NCBI GenBank assembly: GCA_022494885.1
Contig: JAGVSM010003433.1
Location: 52,526-116,525, forward strand
Reading direction: 5' to 3'
DNA: 64,000 nt
Source: Micrasema longulum
Taxonomy: Eukaryota; Arthropoda; Insecta; Trichoptera; Brachycentridae
Shown: positions 11,041 through 23,217 of the stretch, one piece after another
Layout: the number at the start of each line of letters is the position of its first letter
How positions within the stretch are numbered: position 1 is the first letter of the stretch
Made by a program: the position numbers and the translations under genes
Notes under the pieces: model-generated
Told to the model about the DNA's origin: nothing
Database searches by the model: none
The model's input: the letters and a program-made list of their open reading frames with translations, nothing else

Positions 11041-12530
11041 CACACCAAAAACATTGTTTACACTTAATATAAAATTTTCATAATGTTAAATATAATGAAT
11101 GTAAAAGAAATGAAATAAAAAAATATGTTTATAGTAATAAAGTTAAATATCTGCTTCTCTCAAAATTTCTATGATTTTTTACCTAAATTTACATACATTG
11201 TCACAAAAAATATCAGCCTCGGTAAATCTATTATTACATTGGTCGCATATTCTAGGTATGGTAGATTGTTGTCACAAATATAATGAGAGAACAGGTTACA
11301 CAGTAAAGAGAAAAATAATATATCATAAAAGACATGAGAAAAAAAAGAGCCCTTAAGAAGGTAAAGGATGAGGAAATAGAGTGGAGGAGTGGAGGAGAGG
11401 GATTTTCATAATAAAGTTGACCAATTCAAAATTTTGATATTATAATAAAATAAACATAATTAAATGAACCTAAACTTATTACACACTGACAAATGTTTTA
11501 TTTTACAGAGTTTCAAAAGGTTTTTTTTTGAAGTCACAAAATTTTGTATTAAAAATATCTAAATGGGGACAAAGTAAATTAAATTTGGAGCAGCTACGAT
11601 AAATAAACAAGTTTTAAACATAATTTTTTTTGGGCAATAAATTATTAAAAAAATAACTTGTCGTGTTGACTTTACGGGACAATTGATTGAAATACGCTCC
11701 AAGAGATATGGACTATCGATAAAAAAAATTAAAATTTTGAAGAGGAAAGACAGATCAGAAATGCTTCTACGTTTAGTAAGGGAAGTTAAACTATGAAAGT
11801 TTATGATTTACAAACAAGTCAATTCGTTTCGTACAGGCAATTTGTAAATAAGGTAAACATTTGCATCTCGATACTTTATGATGTAGGTAGATATAAATAA
11901 TAAATTTTAATTGATGCACGCAGATTTAAAAAAAATCTTGGATAACATCTTCTTTGAATTAATTGTCAGTAAATATAAATGTATGCAAGATCGTGCAGGT
12001 ATTTTACGCTTCAGTAATGATTGTATTTAAATTATTCTAGAAATTGAGGGATTTCTCGTGTCATGTTGTTGTATGATTTTTATCTTTATTATGATTAGAA
12101 AATCTTATACCTATGTAATAGTAAATGCATTCTTGCATACACGTCAAGATGCATCTCATTAGCGATTTGTTTACGATTGTCGATTATGTTCAAAAGCAAT
12201 GTAAGTAGGCAGAACCCGGCGTATCATGTTGGATATAAGCTTTCTTTGCTTCTTTAAAGATTGTAAATAATCTAATCGATAGCCCACAAATTGTTGGAAA
12301 CATTTCGTATTCCTATTCGTAAAATACGTCATCCTGTATTCTTTCGCGCTTACCGACTAATTAACACGTAAAACAGCATTTTTTTAATAATACAAGCTAC
12401 CTGCAATGACAATTTTAGTGACATATGCATTGCTATTAAATAGTTATTTAAAGTCCATTAATCAAAAGATTCGCAACCAGTCACAAGAAAAGGTGTAAAA
12501 ATGAATTGTCTAGCAGGGACGAAGGAGCAT
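11041..12530. other. AT-rich region, mostly unassigned
   Basis: Around 10940-11300 the minus strand may be an old LINE tail (it ends in TAAATAAATAAG repeats and gives LPYLEYATNVIIDLPRL), weakly supported. 11400-12530 shows no recognisable gene, RNA or repeat end. Confidence 0.25.
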
Positions 12531-13061
12531 ATGAAGCAAGTGAGGCTGAGCCTCACTAAGAAATTATTACTATTTACTAGTACGTAATATGTATTTTAAT
12601 TCGAATTATCAACACATTATGAGGATAAAAAACTACCAACCAATATTAAAAATGCTCAAAGACACCTACAAACATGGTCCGTACTGTGTTGTTTACTGTA
12701 GGTACCTACTTAACATTTACGCATATTATACTTATCCTTCAAATCTGAGCTTCACTAGAAATTTGGTATCAAAGACGCCACTGCTGTCTAGGGTCCCCCA
12801 GGTAGCAAAGGTTTGTTTTTTCAATAATTATTTAAATCATCAAATTGATTAAATTTTTTGCATAATCCTAATCCCAGGTAATGTTAAAAATATATCAAAA
12901 TTATTAAAATATTTTTCTCCCCGTGCAAACAGTTAACATTACGATTCATCGCTCTTCAATTTAATAATCATTGATATATAAGTCAGTTTGCACATGCGCT
13001 TTTTGCTATTTGGTCGCTTATATTAACCACAAAAATCTGGATTTTGTTCTTCAGATTTAAA

Positions 13062-13085
13062 TGTATCCCCCCCCCCCAATTTCCC
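13062..13085. repeat. Poly-C tract
   Basis: A run of eleven C at 13067-13077, conspicuous in this AT-rich sequence and prone to sequencing length error. Confidence 0.8.
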
Positions 13086-13559
13086 GCTTTGCCAGCTCGC
13101 TAACGCGTAGGGAGAATTTAATTCAGTTCTGTTCAACGTGTCACAGCAAGAGCAGCGTGATGTCATATACCATCCTCTTGTAACAGTATTAATGATAAAA
13201 TGCATGAATTTGTAAGTACCTATTTTGTGATAAAATGTATGAATTTCGCAGAAAATCCGAAATATTATAAAACAGTTTAATAAACACTAACATGAAAATA
13301 TTGATACGTTTTTTTAAAGTCATATTCATATCATGTCATACAATTTTATCTGGGGGTACCTCCCGCAGCAGCTCGCGGGTTTTTCCGCGTTCAGGCTCAG
13401 ATACGTTGAGGAATATTAATCGATTGCTGATAAATATAATCGAATAATTCAGTGTGGTTGCCAGTTAAAGATGTTTCAGGAATTTTTCCGTTTTATTCAG
13501 GACGGATTTTTGAAATATTTGTATTTGGCAATAATAATGGTGCGTTCGGGTGTTAAATA

Positions 13560-13890
13560 GCCAATAACGCTCATATTACATATATCCGACAGAGTGACAA
13601 GATCTTACGCAAGATCTTCTGTAATAATTATTGTGTCAAATCTTGGGCCACTTTATCTGCTGTTTTACATGGAGCAGTTACTTGGATCGAAAATTGCGCG
13701 TAAGCATGCGCAGAACATAGATGCTTTTGGCGCAATGACAGATAACGGACAGAACGTTTTCGGTTCAACAATAAGCGTGTAACAGATTCTCGACCATTCT
13801 TTTGCTGTATACTACAGCTAACTTCGTGATTGATAGTCCTAGAATGATTTTTGTCCATATGGGCGGCTCTACGGAGTTATTACTCTGAGG
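13560..13890 (+). mobile_element. Harbinger-like MITE fragment
   Basis: Shares AAGATCTT...TTGGGCC...TTTTACA, AAAATTGCGCGTAAGCATGC and TTTTGGCGCAATGACAGATA with the left half of the complete element at 37150-37886. It ends with GAGTTATTACTCTGAGG, related to the nested element at 1533-1713. Confidence 0.55.
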
Positions 13891-14124
13891 TAGGTATTAA
13901 ACGACGCAATATAAGTATTATGTTATTTGAATACATAAACAAAGGCTATTAAAAATTAGAATGGACTGGATGCAAATTTCTTAAGCCAAAAATAAAATCG
14001 CGTCGTTTTTTCATGACTTTTGCATTAGCATTCGTATGCGCGCGCTGAATTTAAATGAAAATTTAGATCGAAATCGGGACATGTTCTAAATTTTATGAGA
14101 TTTAAACGAATTCGTGTATTAAAT

Positions 14125-14310
14125 GACATGAATCGGGTCGTGATCCCGTGGCTAAGTGTCGCGGACTCGCGAAGGTTTAAACCCCACTCTACCACAACTT
14201 AATTCCCATCGTCTAATTGTGAATTCATTATTTACAACTCATTGAAAATGGGCACCAAAATTTAAATACTTGGATAAATTATTAAATAGAAAATATTTCT
14301 TTGAAAAAAA
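14125..14310 (+). repeat. tRNA-derived SINE-A
   Basis: Polymerase III box A TGGCTAAGTGTC (14149-14160) and box B GGTTTAAACCC (14174-14184) sit in a tRNA-like head, followed by the family body (ATTTACAACTCATTGAAAAT, then TAAATACTTGGATAAAT). Other copies: 30100-30290 (+) and 53420-53585 (-). Confidence 0.75.
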
Positions 14311-14384
14311 CTAATGTTTTCTAGATCGAAATCTAACTACGAAATCTGACGTCCACTGCTGATTGTCTGTCGGCAAAACTGCCA

Positions 14385-14525
14385 GAACTTCATAAACATG
14401 TCAGAACTTCGGGACGAGAAAGTGACGTGGGAGGAACCACAGGAGCTGGCAGCCGATAAAGATACATGGAGGCACTTAATGGATACCATATAGTCCAACT
14501 AGGGAGCGGACATGGAATGATGATG
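14385..14525 (+). mobile_element. LINE ORF2 C-terminal end
   Basis: Plus-strand translation gives RDEKVTWEEPQELAADKDTW then RHLMDTI and a stop, the terminal motif (W..A.DR..WR..) of common insect LINE ORF2 proteins, followed by a short GGAATGATGATGATGG tail. Confidence 0.65.
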
Positions 14526-14631
14526 ATGGCTTACATATTTACTAATTATGCATATTCACCTCGATGAAGTACAACTGTACAAACCAATGATATTTACTAA
14601 AAATATGTACCTACTCACATCATTCCTAGAG

Positions 14632-15000
14632 CTAATGAGGAAGTTTAGTGCTACAGGAAGTTAGGTATAAAAAATGTTTTCTTAAACGTGATAAAAATTA
14701 GAGCATTTAACTGTACGCCGAAGTTTCTCCAAAACTTACTAAAAAATGAACTACTTTGAACTAAGTCACAAGTTCTTGAGAATCAGCCAATGGCAGCGTT
14801 GTGATAGATTTCCGGTTTTTGGGAAGCCAATTCACCAATCAGGAGAACTCTTCAGCTAGAACTTATGACACCACAGGTGGAGTGATTTCAAAATTACAAA
14901 ACTTTAAAAACTTATATCACTGATACCATCGTATAACGATACATAAAGAAAATATTGGTTCAGTCTGAGTCTAGTCTATTCTAATAAGGCTTGGATACTT
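14632..15000 (+). repeat. MITE family F6 copy
   Basis: Starts AATGAGGAAGTTTAGTGCTA, contains TGAACTACTTTGAACTAAGT and CACAGGTGGAGTGATTTC, and ends after GTCTAGTCTATTCTAATAAG. More diverged than the copies at 9187 and 58722. Confidence 0.65.
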
Positions 15001-15009
15001 TTCAGCACA

Positions 15010-16240
15010 TGAGCATTGTAGTTCTGTCATAACTTTCATCTACTGTGATTGCAAATAGTTACAGTTATTGGTTTACAAATAAAATATTATATTAAATAAA
15101 AAGTAAGAAAGTCAAGCAGTTAAAATGCTTCTCACGTGATTTTTTCACCCTTGGGAAAGTTTCTTTTTTTTTCTCCTAAAAGCAGTGCCTGAACAGTGTT
15201 CGGACGCATTCCGGCACCAGTGCACATCTGATCAGTGCTCTATTTAATATTTATAGAAAGGGAACAAATAAAACAAACTGATAAGTAAATAATCATATTT
15301 ATTGCTAATGAGATTTCAGTAACTTTTTTAAAACTACAAAAACTCAAAAATATGCAATGATACTTCACAAAGTCAGTAGAAACATACACACAAATACACA
15401 ATCACATATTTTTGTGAATAACCTATAATATTATTGCTTATCATAATAATCTAAATAGTATAATAATTGCATGAGCTCGGCTCTAAGTTTACAATATCTA
15501 AACTAAAGGCACCATTCCGTAAAAAAATCAAGCTGTCATTTCAAAACATACTTGAACTTGAAAGACCATTCATGTGATTTATTTAAATCAGTTTGTTACA
15601 GTTTACAAATACTTTTTGCATCGAGTTATAAAAATATATTTTTTTTATCTTGTTCAATTCTACAAAAATTATGCAGAAGTGAATACACATCGAGCCATGA
15701 TTGCCAAAACACCGTAACCTACAAAACAATATTTTACAGAAGAAAACTTCTTCCTTTCAATTAACAAGGAATCCACTTTGAAAATCAAACCCAGTCTCGA
15801 AATAAAAATTGGTTCTAAAAGTATTTTCCTTAATTAGAAGAAAAAATATTATTCCGTAAAATATTGCTCATGTCGGTTACGATGTTTTGGTGATTTAGAT
15901 AATAATTTTGACACCAAGAACAATCAAACCTTCAGCTTGTTTGGTTATAAATTATTTTATTTACAGTGGAATCTGCTTACTGTGATCACTATGGGACCTG
16001 TAATTTTTATAACAATAACAGGTTGATAACAGGATTTAAAAATAAATTAATATGAACCTTTATTTTCACAAAACAATAAATCTTATTAAAAAAAAACTGA
16101 TTTATTTTTAAAATTCATTGATGGATGTTTGCCTTTTTTTGGAGATAATTAACTCCTGAATGTAGTCATTGCTCGCAGAAAGTTATGAACACTACGATCA
16201 TTTTGTAGAAATTTGTAGGAATTTACACTTTTTATGTATT
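15010..16240. other. AT-rich stretch, nothing recognised
   Basis: No gene, repeat end or RNA gene that I can support. Short open frames here look like chance. Confidence 0.3.
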
Positions 16241-16244
16241 ATAA

Positions 16245-17097
16245 CAGTAGAACCTTGATTATCCGAATTTTCAAGTATCCGCATTGGATTCGACAGGCAA
16301 ACAAAGATGACTGTTTTTTATTGGGAAATAAAAAAAAAACTCTATAGTTAAGAGAGGAAGAGTATTGTTATTACTTGACAATGCATCGTCGCATCCATCA
16401 GTGGTAATATTTCTTCCATCAAATGTCACGCCATTAACACAATCGATGGATCAGGGTATAATAAAAACATTCAAGCCCTTGTATCGAAAACAGATCCTTC
16501 GAAGATTATTGTTAGCAGATAAAAATAATGAAGAATCTATTATCAGTTTCAACAAGATCAATTTAAAGGACTTTTGCTACATGGCAGCAGAGTTGGGATT
16601 CTGTGAATGTGTCAACATTAAAAAAATCATGGAACAAACTTTTAAAAAGATCGTTAGTGAGTTCCAGTAACAGTATTGCCGATCTCGCTGATTCGGTTAA
16701 TATAGAAAGTATCACAAATGCAACAGAATAAATTTAATTATGCATCGAATGCGATAAAGAAGATGTCATCGAGTGGTTAAATTGCGATGCAAACGATCCT
16801 GGATTCCAAATTTTAAATGATGAGGAAATAATTAAGGAAATATTTGACACATCTTCAGAAGAACAAGATCAACACAATGTGGAGATTGCCAATAATTGTC
16901 AACAATTTTAAATTAAAGTTTTATATCTACATATGTATGTGTACATATTTTAATAAAAACATTCGCAATAATATGTACGTATTTATATTTTTCTTTCCCC
17001 TCTTGGTCATTGTCTTATTTTTTTTTTCGATTATCAAGATTTTCAGTTATCCGGACTACCCTCATCCTAAATTATTTTGAATTATCAGGTTCTACTG
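16245..17097 (+). mobile_element. Tigger/pogo transposon, internally deleted
   Basis: The ends CAGTAGAACCTTGATTATCC (16245) and, reversed, CAGTAGAACCTGATAATTCA (from 17097) are typical Tigger inverted repeats. Inside, the frame from 16365 to 16667 is the second half of a DDE transposase: VLLLLDNASSHPS with the second catalytic D, then FLPSNVTPLTQSMDQGIIKT with the third D, and YRKQILRRLL. The frame then continues broken (DLADSVNIESITNATE, EWLNCDANDPGFQ). The DNA-binding domain and first catalytic D are missing. Confidence 0.85.
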
Positions 17098-17354
17098 TAA
17101 TTATATTACATAAGTGACGGTGGTAGTTTGATCACAATATGCAGATTATATTTATATATATGGTTTTGGGAAAGACTGATTTTGACAACAATCATCTGGA
17201 TTCCACATAGAATTTACAAAAAATTGACATATTTTGAATATATTTCATTTACTCTGTGCCTCTTCAAAAGAATACAAGTTCTTTTGCTTGGAGAGGAACT
17301 TACACTGGTATATTATAATTGGCTCTCAACAGACGAAACAAATAACTTTTATGG

Positions 17355-17610
17355 ATATCAGAGATTATTGTGACTTTCCTCGTTTTTTCTTGCAATAGGA
17401 TACAATTATTTTTCTGTAAATTGTAGCCTTTCGATTATTGAGGATAGAGACGTTTGTGCGTCTTGTAGTCCACGGAATGCAACATCTATCTCCAACACCA
17501 CATTTCAAACACATTGAACATTATGCCTTTCCTTTTTCTCAGTTTCCATGTTTCTACTCCATACAAAACAAAGAACACCACAAATTTTAGTACAGGACTA
17601 TGATTCAATA
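17355..17610 (-). mobile_element. LINE ORF2 fragment (post-RT region)
   Basis: On the minus strand from about 17585: FVLYGVETWKLRKRKG, then FNVFEMWCWR, a stop, and MLHSVDYKTHKRLYPQ. This is the YGxETW...FEMWCWRRML motif shared with the LINEs at 25170 and 57350. Confidence 0.7.
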
Positions 17611-18220
17611 AACCTAAATCAAATTGTTTTACATTGATATATGTATAAGTAGAGAACATAAAGCCAGAGTTTACCGCTGGTACGGTTGTATTAGTACCAG
17701 GTTTGTATCAGACACTTCAGATAATGATTTAAAATGTTTTTTCCTCGTGAAATATACTATTGAGATTATTAAGAACCTGCTCATTCCGAGGTTTTTATAA
17801 TAATTGACAGATAAAAAAAAAGGTTTACAAAAAAGAAATAATCATCTGGCTGAATCATATTAGCACAGAATAAAACTGAGAGAGAATAAACTCTGTACAG
17901 TCCTCTTTAGAACAAGTTACCCTAGTGAGAGGGACTGATCAATTTTGTGTACAATTTTTTTTTTTTAATAAGAATGCTTTTTAAAATAATCAAAACACAA
18001 ACTTATTAAAATTGTGCTTAAATTTATATAAGTCTAGAGTTAAAATAATAATACGGATAATTTAAAAGTAAAAATATTTCAAATAAGTTTACAATCATTC
18101 TATAAATACAAACTCGTATAGATTTTTTTTAGGTATTAAACTTATTAATGTAAAATAATACACATATTATAAATATAGAAAAAAAGAAATGGAAAAAATC
18201 AGTATAATTTTAATATTTTG
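17610..18220. other. AT-rich stretch, nothing recognised
   Basis: No gene or repeat end seen; low-complexity A/T runs. Confidence 0.3.
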
Positions 18221-18486
18221 AGCACTGCTGACATTGACATATTCACAAGGAGTCTATGGGTTAGGGCTTATGACCAGTCATTTCACCTTTTGCCATTTCG
18301 AATGGTGAATGTTGCACAGTGTAAAAAGGTATCTCTGTTGCAATATAAGTAAATCTTGATAACTCTGTTGGGTGAAATCCAGCCCATGTCTACAAAGATT
18401 TAGAGATATCAAATTATTACTGTAAACATTATTTAGTAGAACATAACATTATGGAAATAAAAGATAACAATTTAAGGAACAAAAGT

Positions 18487-18538
18487 TCAGAAATAACAGT
18501 GGCAAAATATTATCACTTTGCCATTGTTATTTCTGAAA
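18487..18538. repeat. Hairpin, 21-bp arms
   Basis: TTCAGAAATAACAGTGGCAA(A) and (T)TTGCCATTGTTATTTCTGAA are inverted copies with one mismatch and a 10-bp loop. There is no T run for a terminator and no other copy in the window. Confidence 0.7.
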
Positions 18539-18877
18539 ACCTTTAAAACTAGGTGGCCATAAGTGAGTTGACTTTAAGCTGTGCCTTTGTTTAACTAACT
18601 GCTGTCATATATATTTGTTTGAGTTGTGCCATTGTCATTCCCGGGGTGTGATGTATTTACTACATACATATTCTTAATATCATCATAATACCTAGGTAAT
18701 CATAATTAAAGTCAAAACATTCTAATTTTTTAACTTACAAAAATAAATAATTTATAATAAATTTGACATAGTACAGTATTTTTATATAAAATGTATAAAA
18801 CAACATTTTTTTTATTTTTTACACCCAAAGGGCAAATTACTAAAATTATAGACATTAAAATAAAACTAATAATAAAA

Positions 18878-18955
18878 ATCACCCAGTTAAACCGTTTCTC
18901 AGTCATCCCTACCTCCATCATAAAGATTAAAAAAATAATAATGAACTGGGTGATT
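18878..18955. repeat. Short inverted repeat
   Basis: AATCACCCAGTT near 18878 and AACTGGGTGATT ending near 18955 are exact inverted copies. Possibly a small MITE. Confidence 0.5.
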
Positions 18956-19574
18956 CAAATTGTTTTTAAAATCTAGTTATAATTTTTGTTCTTTCGACTC
19001 CATTGCAATTACCATTTTTTTATTGATTTGTTTGCATCATTAATGGTTATTAAATAACCATGAATAAAATATGAAATAAAGTAAATTTTATTGAGAAATA
19101 CTCAAGTGCATAAATAATATTCTTTTCCTGTGTCCCGGCGGAAAAAAAGAATGCAGTTCTGTGTGGGGAATAAAACCAGGAGAGCAATTCTAAACGCTAT
19201 TTTCTTCAGTACGTTCCGAGAAGTGTGTTTATTTTTTCTAAGACCTTTTTTTATCGAGGTATTACGAATCAAGCTCTACTACTATCGATGAAAGAAACTT
19301 AAATAAAAGTATAAGCCACATCAAATTTATTGAAACTACAAAAATTCGCAATAAAAGTCAAAAGCACTCGCGCTTGAACATAATTATTATATTTAAGTAT
19401 CCATGAGGCACATAATCCCTTCATAGTTATCGATGTCAGTACCTCTTCTGCTGTCGAAATTTAAAGATACAGGGTCAATACAGTATCTTCGGGAAAATTC
19501 ATCTTCAACTGTACTATCATGAAGATATGCGTTCTGTATCTTCCAGTTGTAATCGCCCCCCTGAACCCATATCG

Positions 19575-19865
19575 AGTGTGTTCTACTCAATGGCCGCTCT
19601 CAGACAAAAATCCTTAAAAAGGAAATCGAGTGAAGATCAGTCAGCGTCGTGGTGTACTAGTTAGCGTGTTTGTCTACTGAACCTGAGGGCTCGGCTTTAA
19701 ATTTGTTATGTGTTCATTTAATATGTAGTCTTTACTGCAATGTTAAGTTCCTGGACTGGCGCTTAATCATCTTACCTACGTGTATACTATAAATGATTGA
19801 TAATACGCTGTGATTAGAGTAAAAATGCAATATCCTATATTGGGTGCAGATAAGGGAATGATGAT
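19575..19865 (+). repeat. tRNA-derived SINE-B copy, diverged
   Basis: Follows the order of the SINE-B consensus (GGCCGCTCTCAGACAAAAAT, the tRNA-like part near 19650-19700, GTTCCTGGACTGGCGCTTAA, CATCTTACCTACGTG, then GGGTGCAGATAAGGGAATGA). Confidence 0.6.
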
Positions 19866-19978
19866 TATAAGCATTATAATAATTATTATTACGGCCTGTA
19901 AATGATGTCAGTCTTAAAAACGAATTAATATTTACCAATATTGAATATAAATATTCTTTAAAAAACTAAATTAATTAA

Positions 19979-20189
19979 CCTCTAAGAGAGTATGGCCATA
20001 CCTTGTACATATCAAATAATTTTAGCATAAAGGAGTACGGACATACATTGTACTGTGTCGTTTGTCGAAAATCTTACGTCAATTTTATTCCTAAAAATGA
20101 AGGATATAGGTGATAATAATTCAAAGAAAAATGTAGATTTATTTTTTAACGTAACTACATTATCTCTCAAAAACACACCCTCTTAGAGG
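19979..20189. mobile_element. piggyBac-like MITE (211 bp)
   Basis: CCTCTAAGAGAGTATG at 19979 and (reversed) CCTCTAAGAGGGTGTG from 20189 are inverted ends, each flanked by TTAA (19975-19978, 20190-20193). TTAA target sites and ends beginning CC fit piggyBac. No coding sequence inside. Confidence 0.8.
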
Positions 20190-20199
20190 TTAAATATTC

Positions 20200-22380
20200 T
20201 AATGGGTATTTTTATATTTAAACATAGTATGTTTTCTATTTACAACTTATTATATTTTACTTTTAAAAAATCAACAGATGGAAGAATCAAATAAATACAT
20301 TAGTTCAAACATGAACAGAATCACTTAAAACAGCTAAAGACATGTTTTAAGTCCCATAAATGCCTAGACTTCCATATTCCACTTTTAAAGAGGTACTTCA
20401 TCTGTTTTGAAATATCTATCAGCAACACACATTATTTGTTTTGAATATTATTTTTATATCACACTAAATTTTAATGACATTAACATTACATTTTTTTCAC
20501 ACTCGTATTCAAAAAAATATTGCAGTACGAAACAAATAAGACTAAAACAAATTCTCAAAAACATACCATGTATTATATAATAACATACTCTTTGTTTATC
20601 ATATTATTTGTGACACATTTAATTTATTTTTTTAAAATATCGTGGCTAAAAAGCTAAGTGACAGCTAAAATTGAGTTATATAATATACCATTATTCTTAG
20701 AACTTTAAGCAGTGTCATATGAGCGGACACCTACGAATATTGGATGTTAAGTTATGCGCAGTTAAGAATTTTGACAAATAGATATTTGAACATTGTCTTT
20801 TTGTCACTCTCTCGCAGATGTCTTCCCGATAGAGTGAAAAAAGACAACTGGACAACGCGACAGACTGATTTCGGCCAACTGAAATTGACAAATTCGCATT
20901 TTGCTGTCCGGTTTTCCGCACCTCAAAACTGAAGCGATTTTGATGTCTTTTTTTTAGAAAAAGTATCAGAATGAAATTTTGTGTGTCGGTGTACCTTCTC
21001 AGTTTCCCGTATTAATATCCCGGATAATTACTACAACTCCCTAGGTAACACCAAAACCAGAATTGGCAATTTAACCACTAAAAACAGTTATTTGTATTCT
21101 CCCCATGAATACTACAAATAGACAGGTTTACAATTCAAATCACAACATTATCATGATTTTTTTTAAATGCCAAAAAGTTTTGAATACATATATGGTTTTA
21201 TCAGGACCTCGATTACGGAGACAGTAAGAAATGTATCATAATATCATCACACCGGTCCAGAGACGATGAAATATTACATTGTGAAACCACCCTTTAAACT
21301 AATATTTCATGTCAACCAAAATTTTAAGCAAAAATAAAAAAAATTGAATGGAAATTTTTAATTGATATTGACAAACATCAATAAATTTCTTACTCTTTCT
21401 ATTTACAAAGGCTCTGAAGTTAGAGTTTAAAATCGATAATTTAAATTACTTCAAAATAGATGCCAAATGAAAAAAGACAGCTAAAATTATTCAAAACGTT
21501 TATCAAATAATATGTAAACTTTAATATTTACTTTAGCTGCATCTAGATTAAGTCGTGAAATTCAAGATAATACTAATGTGCAGTAAAACTTAACCTATAT
21601 TTATAGTCCACGGCTAACCATAGAACCCAGAATGTGACTCTTTACATATTTAAGAATTTCGGCTTGTACAAGCGAAACAAGACCAATTAAAAATAAACCT
21701 ACCATAATAGACGTATCATATTTAGTAAATATAGCTGCACTATAATAGTTTATCATGTAAAAACTTATTTAGTAATATGTACATATCATGGGCCAATGAA
21801 AAAGTCATGAATCTATATTTCAGCCAGTTTTGAGTCATATCACAAAAGTCAGTTTTAAAGAGAAACTAGAAATGAATCATTCAAATGAAAATAATTGAAC
21901 GCATTCCATTCAATTTATTGAAATTAAAGTCTTAATGCAGAAATTTATTTGAAAGCATTAAAAATTGTACTGAGCAAATGAAAATACATAGTAATCATTC
22001 ATGTTAGTATTTAACCACTTGTGGTAAAATACTAATATTTACTAACATTAATTAAAATGTTTGACAACCAAGTTAATGCTGTGAACCTTAATAATACATA
22101 GTAATCAAATTGCAGAAACTTCAGATCAAACTAATTGATTTAAAATAAATTAGAAGTTCCGGAACAAATGAATTAATTTGATTGCAAATAGACCAATAGG
22201 CACATATAATAAATTTGTGCAAATAAACAATTTATTAATTTATAGAGAAATTGCTGCAACTTTATACAAATATACTAATCGCCAAAGAACGATTACAAAA
22301 AGTGGCGAATACAAAACTGTATAGTAAGACAGACATTTGACTATGTTATTTAAATTGATGGTTTTTCTGTATATTATGAA
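20200..22380. other. Downstream flank of the LPP gene; no other gene seen
   Basis: AT-rich without supported coding frames. An old SINE-B piece (minus strand) is recognisable near 21190-21330 (ATTTCATGTCAACCA, TCCAGAGACGATGAAATATT). The LPP 3' UTR may extend into this region; AATAAA on the minus strand occurs at 22236-22231, but no end can be fixed. Confidence 0.35.
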
Positions 22381-22384
22381 GTTG

Positions 22385-22545
22385 CCTCAGTACAATTTGA
22401 GCTTGGAGCACGAGATTTAGCAATAGATGTGAGAGTACCCTCCCTCCACCAATAGCCTGGCTCTTTAAAGACAGTGAGAACTAATTTACGGTCACCCGTC
22501 ACAATAGATCTACACAGGTCGCAGTGACGTCAGGAGCTCATTTAA
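22385..22545 (+). mobile_element. LINE 3' tail (RNase-H-type LINE)
   Basis: Matches the 3' untranslated end of the LINE at 63130-63920: CAATAGCCTGGCTCTTTAAA, then CACAATAGATCTACACAGGT and CGCAGTGACGTCAGGAGC. Other tails are at 32105-32250 and 50150-50700 on the minus strand. Confidence 0.75.
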
Positions 22546-23094
22546 CACTGACCTATCTAACTATAATTAAGAATAATAGTACAATTTAAACTATACCAGC
22601 AACAAAATGGTGATTTTGCCGACTCATGATTTTGGCACTGACCCAACGATACAAAATTTTAGTGAACATAATCGAATATCAATAAGTTAAGATGAAAAAT
22701 GAAGATGATAATGAGAAGTATTCTTGCAATCTTTAAATAGGAAAGTCAGATGGTAAAATAATCTCCATTGAGATGCGAAGGAAATCTAAAATAATCTATT
22801 TTAAAATTCCACATTTGTACTCACTTCTGGTATATAAGACACATTTTTACAACCATCTAAACACTGTATTATTCGAAAATTAAATGTTAAACGAATGTCT
22901 TCTCACTTTGTGAAATTCAAATAGTCGTACAGTGAAATTATTGCTCAAGAGTTTTTCTGTTAGCGGCATCTAATTAAGCTGCCCTTTTCTAAACTTTCAG
23001 CTCAAGAAATCAGCGAGTAGCTTGTATTTATATAAACATAATGCTTGTTTGTGTTTCTGGCTAAAGTTGTTTAGAAGTATTCTTCATTTTCGGG

Positions 23095-23217
23095 TCATAC
23101 AGACGCAACCGTTGAACCGTTACTTGTCCCTCCTCCATTGCAAAAGTCCTCATTATTCTCTGTCAACCTTGGGACAGGAGTCGGGCGAGTTTTCCATAGA
23201 TCTGACACGCAGCCAAA
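23095..23217 (-). CDS. LPP gene exon 6 (residues 252-291 and stop)
   Basis: The acceptor is GTTTTTAG|TTT. It begins FGCVSDLWKTR, matching the VSDLFK-type end of membrane segment 6 in LPPs, then a short polar cytosolic tail ending TVASV and TGA at 23097-23095. The family match and the phase make this the right terminal exon despite its 5.5-kb distance from exon 5. Confidence 0.88.
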   Translation of the reverse strand, partial: FGCVSDLWKTRPTPVPRLTENNEDFCNGGGTSNGSTVASV

